Below are positions 24,058 through 31,888 of a stretch of DNA of 41,767 nucleotides, piece by piece. The notes under the pieces are model-generated. The model did not search any database. It worked only from the letters and a program-made list of their open reading frames with translations, and had not been told where the DNA came from. The stretch spans positions 1 to 41,767 of the forward strand of contig JAKLKB010000053.1 of NCBI GenBank assembly GCA_023150835.1, written 5' to 3'. How positions within the stretch are numbered: the first letter of the stretch is position 1; each line of letters starts with the position of its first letter. The translations under genes and the position numbers were made by a program. Source of the DNA: Myxococcota bacterium. Lineage in GTDB: Bacteria > Myxococcota_C > UBA6777.

Positions 24058-26121
24058 TCATGGATTCGATGGCTGCAATGGAATCGAGGATCGGTTCGAT
24101 GGCTGCGAGAAGAGAGAGGATGGATGCGAGAAGAGAGAGGATGGATGCGAGAAGAGAGAGGATGGACGCGATAACGCCGATGGCCGCGATAACGCCGATG
24201 GTGGGCGCGAGGTCGGCAACGTTTGAAGCGCAAAGAACAGACGCTGTGCAGGCGCATAATCGGGAGAAAGCGCCAGCGCCTCCGTCACTTCTTTGAGGGC
24301 TTCTGAGTGCTGCTGCGTAAAAAACAAAGCCAGTGCCAGATTGTAACGCATCCGCGCAACAGAAGGCGCACGCTTGACCGCTTGTCTCGCGGGTTCGAGC
24401 GCCTCTCGGTAGCGCTTGATCTCCAGCAAACAGCCCGCCGCATTTTGCCAGCTTCGCAGATAGGTCGGATCGAGATGAGCCGCCCGCAAAAACAGACCTG
24501 CGGCCTGCTGACAACCCCCACGCATCCGCACCGCGTGCGCAAAATGGTACATCGCCCGCCCGTTGCTCGGATCGCGCATCACATCCGCCCGATACAACGT
24601 CAGATTGTCTTTCCAATGCCCTGCTTCTTGCGCCGTCGCCACACCGCCCCAAATCACCACCATCACCACCATCCCCCCGACCACCCGCCGCATCGAAACA
24701 GAAACAACCTCACGCATCACAACCGCCGCACCCATCGCCACGATCACCAACAACACCCACGGAAAATAAGCATAACGATTCCCCCAAAGCCCGATCATCG
24801 GCATCGACAACAGATGCGGTCCCCAACACAAACCGTAAGCCACCAACCCCCACAAGATCAAACCCCATGCACGCGCATCCAAATCCGCCTCACCCAACAC
24901 ATCGCTTGCCTCGGAGCCTTCGCCCTTCTTGCACTCGCCCCCCTTTACAAGAACTTCATCCATCCCCTCGGATGCCTCGCCCTCTTTGCACACTTCCATC
25001 CCCTCGGATGCCTCGCCCTCTTTGCACACTTCCATCCCCTCGACCTCTGCGCCCTCTTTGCACACACCCATCCCCTCGACCTCTGCGCCCTCTTTGCACA
25101 CATCCATCCCGACAAACACTCTATCGATTCTCTCGGATGCCTCGCCCTCTTCGCACACTCCCCTCTCCGCAAGAAGCCTCTCGACATGACGGTGCGACCG
25201 CCGCCATCGCCACACCACCCACACCATCACACACCCCACCAACGCTGCGCCACTGCCCCACAACCACGCAGGCATCGGATTATACGGCGCGATCGTTGGT
25301 GCGCCTTGCCACGAAAGCAACTGCACAGCATAACGCAGCCCGATCGTAAAAAAATGTTGGAGATGCTCCATGATCGGCGCATCGAGCTGCGCACTGTCTG
25401 AGCTAATCCCCAAGCTCCGTCGCACGACCATTACCATAAACACCGAAAAAATCGGCAAGATCGACAACACGAGGCTCCAACGAACACGACGCATCGGAGA
25501 GGACAAACACCATGGCAACAACGCAAGCAACAGCGGAAGCACCAGATAAGGCTCTTTGCACAACAACGCCCCCGCACAACACAACGCAGCCAACACCGCC
25601 GAAAACAACGTCCTCCAACGAAATGCTCCCTCTATCGGCCAAAACCACAACGCCAGCATCGCCAAAAACACCGCCATACCATCGTGCCGCCCCGTCAACC
25701 ACATCACCGTCTCCGTCATCAACGGATGCAACCAAAACAAAAAAGCCCCCAACCACGCCAACAGACGCCCACCCAACCAACGCCGCAGCAGCCCCCACAG
25801 CAACACCCCCACCCCCACATGCAACAACCCATTGATCAAACGGGCCTTGTGGACTTCTAATCCCCACCACCGCGCTTCCAACCAAAAACTCCACATCGGC
25901 AGCGGATGATACAATTGTGAAGAACGACCCGTCGCACCGCCCCACAAATCCGTCATCCACAACACCCGCCATCCGTCCGCACTCCGCAACGCAGGGTGGT
26001 ATTGCACCAGATACACATCATCCCAAACATACGCTCCCATCAGGTGCGGGCCGTACACCAACAAAAAACACAACATCCCCGCCACTCCAACAAAATACAC
26101 CTCCATTTTTTTCCATAACAT
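24058..26121 (-). CDS. TMTC-like GT-C membrane protein with TPR C-terminus
   Basis: 687 aa from the ATG at 26121. The longer start at 26340 would overlap the divergent gene. About ten hydrophobic helices. FxWDD-type motif YVWDDVYLV in the first loop and HPLMTETVMWLTGRHD between helices are the two signatures of TMTC / DUF1736 O-mannosyltransferase-like proteins of the GT-C superfamily. A soluble insert of about 110 residues (near nt 24900-25190) carries acidic repeats. Residues about 530-650 form three TPR units (GRAMYHFAHAVRMRGGCQQA onward), then an Ser/Pro tail of repeats. It would transfer sugar from a polyprenyl donor to exported protein or lipid. It is transcribed divergently from a GT87-like gene. 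The family is clear, the donor and acceptor are not. Confidence 0.75.
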   Translation of the reverse strand: MLWKKMEVYFVGVAGMLCFLLVYGPHLMGAYVWDDVYLVQYHPALRSADGWRVLWMTDLWGGATGRSSQLYHPLPMWSFWLEARWWGLEVHKARLINGLLHVGVGVLLWGLLRRWLGGRLLAWLGAFLFWLHPLMTETVMWLTGRHDGMAVFLAMLALWFWPIEGAFRWRTLFSAVLAALCCAGALLCKEPYLVLPLLLALLPWCLSSPMRRVRWSLVLSILPIFSVFMVMVVRRSLGISSDSAQLDAPIMEHLQHFFTIGLRYAVQLLSWQGAPTIAPYNPMPAWLWGSGAALVGCVMVWVVWRWRRSHRHVERLLAERGVCEEGEASERIDRVFVGMDVCKEGAEVEGMGVCKEGAEVEGMEVCKEGEASEGMEVCKEGEASEGMDEVLVKGGECKKGEGSEASDVLGEADLDARAWGLILWGLVAYGLCWGPHLLSMPMIGLWGNRYAYFPWVLLVIVAMGAAVVMREVVSVSMRRVVGGMVVMVVIWGGVATAQEAGHWKDNLTLYRADVMRDPSNGRAMYHFAHAVRMRGGCQQAAGLFLRAAHLDPTYLRSWQNAAGCLLEIKRYREALEPARQAVKRAPSVARMRYNLALALFFTQQHSEALKEVTEALALSPDYAPAQRLFFALQTLPTSRPPSALSRPSALSRPSSLFSHPSSLFSHPSSLFSQPSNRSSIPLQPSNP
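24098..24160 (-). repeat. 21-bp coding tandem repeat, about 3 copies
   Basis: Encodes SRPSSLF/SHPSSLF units in the C-terminal tail of the TMTC-like protein, followed by two 18-bp units (SRPSAL). It is the last sequence before the stop, so copy changes only lengthen the tail. Confidence 0.85.
24961..25104 (-). repeat. 36-bp coding tandem repeat, 4 copies
   Basis: Units at 24961, 24997, 25033 and 25069 plus a partial one. They encode variants of the acidic EGMEVCKEGEAS with one Cys each, in the loop insert of the TMTC-like protein. Confidence 0.9.
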
Positions 26122-26218
26122 CGGTATGTCTGCTCTCTGTGTTTTTTGGGTATGCACCACGCTCGCTTTTCTCCTTCTTTTCTTTGCAACGTCTCGATAC
26201 TTCGCCTTTTCTCTGTTT

Positions 26219-26247
26219 TTGATTCTTTCCTTCAACACCGCGATAAC
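26219..26247 (+). promoter_or_regulatory. Probable sigma-70 promoter of the GT87-like gene
   Basis: TTGATT (26219-26224), 17-base spacer, GATAAC (26242-26247). Both hexamers match consensus at four of six positions. It lies 59 bases before the ATG at 26306 in the divergent gap. Confidence 0.35.
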
Positions 26248-26305
26248 GCTATATTCTCCGCTGGTTCGCCCAGATCTACTCTCTTCCTCTCGCAGGAACG
26301 CAAGC

Positions 26306-27748
26306 ATGCCCAAGATCGCCCTCCCCGAAAAGATACGCAACCTCCTCGAACACCCTTGGCTCCCTTGGCTCGGACTTTTGCTCTTGTGGTCGGGATGGCT
26401 GCTCCATCCTCGCCCCTCCCATGACGAAGGTCTCTATATTCGGGCTTTTCAAGCTGTCCAACAGGAGCGCTCTCCCTACTCTCTTTTCGGCTACCTCTAT
26501 CCACCCCCTCTGGCTTACCTCGGAAGTACCGCTCTGTCCCTCCTTGGATACCAAACAACACTCTCTCTCCTGCGCCTACTTAACCTGCTCGCGGGTTTCT
26601 GGATCATCCGACTGGCCCTTCAACCCTTCCAACTTCGCCCCATCCCCCTACTTTTTGTCTCTCTTTGCGCGATCGCCATCCTCCCGCCTGTCGCGCATGG
26701 TCTCGAAGTCAACAATCTCTCCATTTTGACGGCTGCGCTGGGCATCGCAGCGCTCCGACGTTGGCCCACTTCACCTTGGCGTGCCGCCTCGCTCCTTGCA
26801 GCGAGTCTTCTGATCAAACCGATCTTTGCGGTGGCATGGCTGCTTTTGCTGTTCTACCCCCACGCTCACGCCCGAAAAACGGCGTTGCTCTCTGGCGCGT
26901 TTTGCGCGACGTGCCTTGCCTCTGTTGGGTGGGAGATCCCGGCAATGCTGCATCAAATGGCCCACAACACCATGCAGCATACCCAATTGTTGCTTTCATG
27001 GCGCAATCTTTGTTCGCTTTTTGGCCTTTCTCTTCCCGGCTGGAGCATCGCTGTGTTTTGGTCTGGCGTCGGTATCCTTTGGCTTCGCCTCCAACGCCCC
27101 AGCCCTGCTCAACTCGAACCGATCGCGATCCTGCTCTCCCTCTACAGCCTGCCGCTCGTTTGGGACCATACACTCACCGCGATCTTGCCCATGATGATGG
27201 CCGTTTGCGCTCATTGGTTTCACCAATACCCCATCCATCCGACATCCCCGTCACTACCCACCCATCCGCTATCTCCGCTCCCGCCCACCCATCCGACATC
27301 TCCGCCCCTACCCACCCATCCGACATCTCCGCCCCTGCCCACCCATCCGACATCTCCGCCCCTACCCATCCATCCGACATCTCCGCCAATGCCCACCCAT
27401 CCGACATCTCCGTTCCCGCCTATCAATCCGACATCTCCGCCCCTGCCCACCCATCCGACATCTCCGCTCCCGCCCATCCATCCGACATCTCCGCCCCTGC
27501 CTTCGGCATCTCCCATCGCGACCGCTTCACCTTCTCTTTCTGCACCCCCTGACTCCGCGCTCACAAGCGACGCCACAAAGGCTTGGCTGCTTCGGGGTCT
27601 TGGACTTTTCGTGATCTGCCTTGCTCTTCTTTTTAGCGATCGGCTCGGAGATATGATCGATTTGCCTCACCTCATCCGCGCTATCGCTCTCACCGCGCTG
27701 ATCGCCGCTCTTGGCTTTCTGGCCTTTCTCCACCAACGCTGCGCATAA
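26306..27748 (+). CDS. GT87 / DUF2029-like polytopic glycosyltransferase
   Basis: 480 aa from the ATG at 26306 (AGGAACG upstream). About nine membrane helices. PSHDEGLYIRAF near the N-terminus gives an acidic loop motif, and VNNLSILTAALGIAALRRWP followed by AASLLAASLLIKPIFAVAW matches the 'GQxN.l' and 'alKp.p' blocks of GT87/DUF2029 mannosyltransferases that use polyprenyl-phosphate sugars at the outer face of the cytoplasmic membrane. A Pro/Thr/His loop of about 90 residues (THPTSPPLP repeats) separates the last two helices. It is divergent from the TMTC-like gene and followed by galE after 176 bases. A part in envelope glycan synthesis is likely, details unknown. Confidence 0.7.
   Translation: MPKIALPEKIRNLLEHPWLPWLGLLLLWSGWLLHPRPSHDEGLYIRAFQAVQQERSPYSLFGYLYPPPLAYLGSTALSLLGYQTTLSLLRLLNLLAGFWIIRLALQPFQLRPIPLLFVSLCAIAILPPVAHGLEVNNLSILTAALGIAALRRWPTSPWRAASLLAASLLIKPIFAVAWLLLLFYPHAHARKTALLSGAFCATCLASVGWEIPAMLHQMAHNTMQHTQLLLSWRNLCSLFGLSLPGWSIAVFWSGVGILWLRLQRPSPAQLEPIAILLSLYSLPLVWDHTLTAILPMMMAVCAHWFHQYPIHPTSPSLPTHPLSPLPPTHPTSPPLPTHPTSPPLPTHPTSPPLPIHPTSPPMPTHPTSPFPPINPTSPPLPTHPTSPLPPIHPTSPPLPSASPIATASPSLSAPPDSALTSDATKAWLLRGLGLFVICLALLFSDRLGDMIDLPHLIRAIALTALIAALGFLAFLHQRCA
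27231..27503 (+). repeat. 27-bp coding tandem repeat, about 10 copies
   Basis: The longest array of the window. Each 27-bp unit encodes THPTSPPLP or a close variant in an extracytoplasmic loop of the GT87-like protein. Third positions and a few residues vary between units. Confidence 0.9.
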
Positions 27749-27924
27749 CCCTCCTCCAACAGCATCGCTCTCCCTTACCACTCCAAGAAAACAATCCTCC
27801 ATCACGCCCAGAACATCCCCAAGCTATCCACTCTCCAGCCTCTTGCTTGTCGAAAAAGGCTTGTGTACACATCGCCTTGTTTCGGGAAGATCACACCAAC
27901 GGACAACGAAAGGAACAGAACAAA

Positions 27925-28917
27925 GTGAGCAAAGTGATGGTCACAGGCGGAGCGGGCTACATCGGCTCGCACACGATCCGACAACTTCAACGATCGGGGT
28001 ACAGCGTCGTCGTAGTGGACAACCTTTCACGGGGCTATCGTGCCGCATTACCCGAAGGAATCACGTTTTATCACACCGATATCGGCGACACACAACGCAT
28101 CCAAGAGATCTGCTCGCAAGAACAAGTGGACGCAGTCATCCACTTTGCCGCTCTGATCGAAGTCGGGATCTCACAAAAAGAACCCTTCTCGTTTTATGAA
28201 AACAACGTCAAACAAACTCTCGGCTTGTTGGCGGGGATGCGCCGATCTGGGGTCCGAAGGATGATCTTTTCTTCGACGGCTGCGGTCTACGGTGTGACGG
28301 AACCCAAAGCCTTGCGCGAAGAATCTCCCAAAGCCCCCGCAAGCGTCTATGGCCGCAGCAAATACATGATCGAACAGATCCTCTCGGATCTATCGATGGT
28401 GGGCGAGCTAGACGTGATCGCGCTGCGATACTTTAACGCCGCAGGTGCCGATGTCTCGGGTGATATCGGAGAAAGTCACCGCCCCGAAACCCACCTCGTC
28501 CCGCTGATCTTACAAGTCGCCCTCGGCCAACGCCCCTCGATCTCTGTTTTTGGCAACGATTATCCAACTCCCGATGGCACCTGCATTCGTGATTACATCC
28601 ATGTCACCGACCTTGCCGAAGCCCACGTCATGGCGCTGCGCTATCTCGAACAAGGCGGAGCCAGTGATGCTTTCAACGTCGGTTCGGGCTGTGGCTACTC
28701 CGTTCAGGAAGTGATCGCCTGTTGCCGCGAAGTAACGGGACACCCCATCCCCACCCACCATGCCCCCCGCCGTGATGGCGATGTCCCCGTCCTTCTCGCC
28801 GATACACAACGCATCCAACAAGCCCTCCGTTGGCTCCCCCAATACAACCTCCGTCAGATCGTCGAAACCGCTTGGCATTGGCACAGCCGCCATCCACACG
28901 GCTTTCCACTGCCTTAG
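27925..28917 (+). CDS. galE: UDP-glucose 4-epimerase
   Basis: 330 aa, the usual GalE length. GTG 27925 is chosen: AAAGGA lies 10 bases upstream, and the product then begins directly at the Rossmann strand (MSKVMVTGGAGYIG). The NAD motif TGGAGYIG is at 7-14; the catalytic residues are Thr118 in SSTAAVYG and the Tyr142-Lys146 pair in YGRSK. RYFNAAGAD and the PTPDGTCIRDYIHVTDLA block are GalE hallmarks. It interconverts UDP-glucose and UDP-galactose (and may accept the N-acetyl sugars) in the cytoplasm. The neighbouring GT-C genes fit a role in supplying sugar for surface glycans. Confidence 0.95.
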   Translation: MSKVMVTGGAGYIGSHTIRQLQRSGYSVVVVDNLSRGYRAALPEGITFYHTDIGDTQRIQEICSQEQVDAVIHFAALIEVGISQKEPFSFYENNVKQTLGLLAGMRRSGVRRMIFSSTAAVYGVTEPKALREESPKAPASVYGRSKYMIEQILSDLSMVGELDVIALRYFNAAGADVSGDIGESHRPETHLVPLILQVALGQRPSISVFGNDYPTPDGTCIRDYIHVTDLAEAHVMALRYLEQGGASDAFNVGSGCGYSVQEVIACCREVTGHPIPTHHAPRRDGDVPVLLADTQRIQQALRWLPQYNLRQIVETAWHWHSRHPHGFPLP

Positions 28918-28946
28918 AACGATTCTTCGCAAGAGCAAAGCACAAA

Positions 28947-28990
28947 AAGAAGCCGAGGTTTGACAAAAGCTCAGAAACTCTTCTTTTTTT
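28947..28990 (+). terminator. Possible intrinsic terminator after galE
   Basis: AAGAAG...GAG pairs with CTC...CTTCTT over a 12-base loop, followed by a T-run at 28985-28990. The stem has an internal mismatch, so it is moderate at best. The rest of the 204-bp convergent gap to the MOSC gene shows nothing. Confidence 0.4.
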
Positions 28991-29121
28991 CCTCCACACG
29001 CCATGCCGCATCATGGATAGACTTGGCCAGACGACGGTTTTTCACTGTAGCATCTGATGAAAATGTTTCAGACAACGGCTGCCTCATTTCGTATATTCGT
29101 CTTCTTTTTTGTACCCACAAG

Positions 29122-29841
29122 TCACTTCGCTGAACTCTCGCCGCTTTCTTCACCAAGGCGCTCCGACCAATCCTCCACGCTCCGCGTTTCTAAGCGCCGA
29201 TTCGCCAAACGCCGCCAACTTTCACTTAACCAAGGCATCGCACGCAAAGCCTCCAAAGCCTCGGTGTTTTGGGTATCCACATACAAGATCTGCTGCACTC
29301 GGGAGATCGGCCACTTGGGAGCAGGACGCTTTTCCAAGATCATCGGATCATCCGCACAAACAAAACCCGCCGTCAAGACACGATAATACCAACCCGTTCG
29401 CCCCGTCGCTTGGACTCTTCGCGCCATCTGCTTGTGCCCAAATTGGATATTCAGCTTAAAACAGGGCTGGCGCGCTTGGCAGACTTGCAAGAAAGCCTCG
29501 CCCCATCGCACGATATCTCCCAAACAGACCTCCTCTTCTGTCCAGCCAAGACTTGAGATATTTTCTCCAAATGCCCCTCCCTCCCCCAAAAGTTCCGCAG
29601 CATGGGGAAGTTCTTCGCGCCACACTGCATAGTGATCCAATGCGTACTGAAGCACAGCCTTCTCACGCCCCCCGTGATGCTCCGTGTCCGCTTGCGCATC
29701 CCCCTCCAAACCTTCCCATCCCAAGTAAATACGCCCTTCCACTGGCATCTTGCGCATCGCACTCAGGGTTTCGCTCTCCCTCAAACGCTCGATCTTTCCA
29801 CACCGCACCGATTGGACCTTTGCTTCTCTCATCAACGACAT
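29122..29841 (-). CDS. MOSC-domain protein, YiiM-like
   Basis: 239 aa. ATG 29841 is favoured because GGAG lies six bases upstream; ATG 29853 is also possible. YiiM-type MOSC protein: LEGDAQADTEHHGGREKAVL, GGAFGENIS and the conserved Cys in QARQPCFKL (Cys127) that binds the molybdenum cofactor, followed by the C-terminal 3-alpha helical domain (LEALRAMPWLSESWRRLANR). YiiM reduces N-hydroxylated bases such as 6-hydroxylaminopurine using a Moco and an electron-donor partner. It is convergent to galE. Confidence 0.85.
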   Translation of the reverse strand: MSLMREAKVQSVRCGKIERLRESETLSAMRKMPVEGRIYLGWEGLEGDAQADTEHHGGREKAVLQYALDHYAVWREELPHAAELLGEGGAFGENISSLGWTEEEVCLGDIVRWGEAFLQVCQARQPCFKLNIQFGHKQMARRVQATGRTGWYYRVLTAGFVCADDPMILEKRPAPKWPISRVQQILYVDTQNTEALEALRAMPWLSESWRRLANRRLETRSVEDWSERLGEESGESSAK

Positions 29842-29866
29842 CGTTCTCTCCATCCTACGCGGCTTC

Positions 29867-30020
29867 CCGCACCACACACCCAACAACCGCACCACACACC
29901 CAACAACCGCACCACACGCCGCCTCTCCAACACGCACAAGACAAAAGCGCAACTCGTTCTCTTCCAACATGACGGCCAAGCAAAAATTCTCCAACACGCA
30001 CAAGACGAAAGCGCAACTCT
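29867..30020. repeat. Short direct repeats upstream of the MOSC gene
   Basis: A 20-bp unit (ACCGCACCACACACCCAACA) is present about 2.5 times from 29867. A 32-bp block starting CTCCAACACGCACAAGAC occurs at 29924 and 29988 with one change, 64 bp apart. The gap 29842-30980 has no intact gene. Confidence 0.7.
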
Positions 30021-30113
30021 TTGGAGCGCGAAACACCTAAACCACAATCTTTTCCTTGATCGGGTGGTGGGGTGGTATATCCTAACGATCACCCCTTCCC
30101 AAAAAAAGGACGG

Positions 30114-30192
30114 ATACGATATCTGTGTGATGTGTGATCGAAGGGTCGTACGTAGACACCCGATTGTTGGGCAGCCACACCTGTCTGCCCCC
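30114..30192 (-). repeat. MITE-like element, partial copy D (reversed)
   Basis: ATACGATATCTG (30114-30125) is the right end of the element read on the other strand. The GGGCAGCC...GGCTGCCC-like core is present as TTGGGCAGCCACACCTGTCTG. The left end is missing. Confidence 0.65.
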
Positions 30193-30224
30193 ATACGCGC
30201 TAGGTTTACGAGCGCCTTTGCTCT

Positions 30225-30413
30225 TTACAGCCCCTGTTGCGGGAGCTTTTGCATACTCTGTCCGAGAACTCTCTCAAACTGGTCCAGAATTCGATCTTTT
30301 TGTTCGACGCTTATCGTCTCTGTCGATGGTTCAACCCGAGGATTTGCAGGACTTGCCTTCTTTTTCGGAGTCCTTTCATCTGGAACACCACGAACTGACA
30401 AACTGCGCGTAAG
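30225..30413 (-). pseudogene. Possible gene remnant between repeats
   Basis: An open stretch of about 55 codons ends with KDRILDQFERVLGQSMQKLP and a stop at 30225. The residues look like a real basic and helical protein end (RTPKKKASPANPRVEPSTET precedes it). Upstream the frame runs into a dispersed repeat and no start with a ribosome binding site is seen. It may be the tail of a gene cut by insertion of the module at 30438. Confidence 0.3.
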
Positions 30414-30437
30414 AGTGCATAGAAAACAAACCTTTAT

Positions 30438-30589
30438 GCGCTTAACAAGGCGCGTATGGGGCTTTGCCCCACGCCCCACAAGGGAACTGCGTCCCCTTGA
30501 CCCCGTATCGGCGAAGAGATCTCTGTTTTTCAAACAGACGACTCTCTCGCTTGAAACGACGCGAACACGGGGGTTTTCATCAAGTCCTA
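30438..30589 (+). repeat. Hairpin-rich intergenic module, copy 3
   Basis: GCGCTTAACAAGGCGCG (itself palindromic), GGGGCTTTGCCCC hairpin, AAGGGAACTGCGTCCCCTT hairpin, GGCGAAGAGATC, and a T-rich tail. The loops differ from copy 1 (TTTC versus CTTTG) while the stems are kept, and a change in one arm is matched in the other, which suggests the RNA or DNA fold is maintained. Confidence 0.7.
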
Positions 30590-30706
30590 CGAAATCTGCC
30601 CGTTGCGTTGTCGTAAAGAGGTAGGAGCAGCCCCTTTGGCTGACCAACGAACAGGGCATCCACGTACTCTCCTTTGCTGTGTACATCACTAAGATACCGT
30701 ACTAGC
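30590..30706 (+). repeat. MITE-like element, copy E
   Basis: Begins CTACGAAATCTG and ends AAGATACCGTAC. The core is AGGAGCAGCCCCTTTGGCTG, with more mismatches than copies A and B. It is fused to the module ending at 30589, as at 7992/7993. Confidence 0.65.
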
Positions 30707-30710
30707 CCTA

Positions 30711-30929
30711 TCACATTCGAAATTTTGCAAGATCCCAAAATAGTTTTCGGAATGTTGTCAGCATCTCAAAACATTCGTCGTCTTGTTGTATGTGTTCGCG
30801 ATCAACGTCCGCGAGCAAGCGAGCAAAAGAGTAAAGAGTGCTTGGACGTTGGCGTATGTTAGGATCGAGAAACGACATGACCCTTCGACTCACAGAGCAC
30901 TTCTCCGTTGACAAAAGATCTATGACGCA
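30711..30929 (-). pseudogene. Possible protein-kinase C-lobe remnant
   Basis: About 72 codons open between stops. The segment RRVMSFLDPNIRQRPSTLYS fits kinase subdomain XI ('cl..dP..RPs'), with a helix (FARLLADVDREH) after it, as in the end of Hanks-type kinases. No upstream catalytic lobe is present, no good start is seen, and the 5' side overlaps the promoter of the RNase H-like gene. It is best read as a decayed end of a kinase gene, with chance resemblance not excluded. Confidence 0.35.
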
Positions 30930-30936
30930 TTAGAAA
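30908..30936 (+). promoter_or_regulatory. Promoter of the RNase H-like / chaperone cassette
   Basis: TTGACA (30908-30913), 17-base spacer, TAGAAA (30931-30936). The -35 is perfect, the -10 matches at four of six. The expected start is near 30943, giving a leader of about 38 bases with AGAAGGA before ATG 30981. Confidence 0.55.
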
Positions 30937-30980
30937 AAAAGATGCTCTGTTTTTCTTTACACAAGAAGAAGGAACAGCCC

Positions 30981-31754
30981 ATGCAACCCATCAAATCGGA
31001 TCTGCTTCAAGATGTACACCTTTGGTTGGGAAGTTCGAAGATCGACGTAGGCTGTTGCATTGCGTGGCTAGAAACGCAATCTCAAAGCCTCTTGCGCTCC
31101 GATATGCCGACGCTTCAAGCACTGGGGCGCGGCGTGGTCGCTTGGCTAAAACGCGATCTCGACGCTGCCCGAAAAGCATGGCGCGAAGCGTGGACACTTG
31201 GCCTCCAAAAACCGCAACTCGCTTGCTTGCTCGGGCTTGTTGAGCCAACTCCACCAAGCACAGCCCATACCTACCCCACCTCCAACAACAGACACCTCTC
31301 TGGAACGAATCCCGCACCCAGTCTTATACAAGAGCGCCTTTGTGTGTACGTCGACGGTTCGTTTTGTCCACGAACCTCCGCTGGTGGGGTTTCCTGTGTT
31401 TATTGGTTGGATGGGCGGATGGTTGTTTTGTCCGAATCTTTGCCTGCACCCGTGTCATGCAGTAACTACGCAGAAATAAAAGCGATTTATCTCGCCATCT
31501 CGACTCCTGTGCTTGAACCTTACCCGTTGGCCATCTTCACAGACAGCCAAACCGCCTATATGGCCGTGTCACCCGATCATCCCTCACCCAAATTGCTCCC
31601 CGTGATGCAGCGCCTCGCAGAAGAAGTCAAAAAACTTCTTTTGCAAAGGAACGCCAAGATCGCATGGATCAAATCGAGGATCGGAAACGTTCTGCATAAC
31701 CAAGCCGATCTTTTCGCTGGACAGATATCAAAGTTCGCACAAACAACCTTTTAG
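30981..31754 (+). CDS. RNase H-fold protein with helical N-terminal domain
   Basis: 257 aa from the ATG at 30981 (AGAAGGA upstream). The C-terminal ~135 residues form an RNase H domain: YVDGSF (first catalytic Asp, about 125), SNYAEIKAIYLAI (Glu, about 164), IFTDSQTA (Asp, about 188) and NVLHNQADLFA (last Asp, about 242, with the flanking His/Asn). The four acidic positions are kept, so it could be active on RNA-DNA hybrids. The first ~100 residues are helical (SDLLQDVHLWLGSSKI, RDLDAARKAWREAW) and unlike the usual RNase HI hybrid-binding domain. It is 134 bases upstream of the GrpE-like gene on the same strand, so it may belong to the same cassette. Confidence 0.75.
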   Translation: MQPIKSDLLQDVHLWLGSSKIDVGCCIAWLETQSQSLLRSDMPTLQALGRGVVAWLKRDLDAARKAWREAWTLGLQKPQLACLLGLVEPTPPSTAHTYPTSNNRHLSGTNPAPSLIQERLCVYVDGSFCPRTSAGGVSCVYWLDGRMVVLSESLPAPVSCSNYAEIKAIYLAISTPVLEPYPLAIFTDSQTAYMAVSPDHPSPKLLPVMQRLAEEVKKLLLQRNAKIAWIKSRIGNVLHNQADLFAGQISKFAQTTF

Positions 31755-31888
31755 CTGACGAACCGCCTTCAGTCAAAATATACAGATTCTGCGGGCAAAA
31801 TCGAATATATTCGCGTCATCACTTCTCTGCTTTGACACGCACTTTCTATTCGGACGCTCGCTCTACCGCTCACATCAACAGGTGAATC

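Noticed and set aside
30225-30689. Single 154-codon minus-strand gene
   Set aside because: The N-terminal two thirds coincide with the dispersed module and MITE, so only the last ~55 codons could be old coding sequence.
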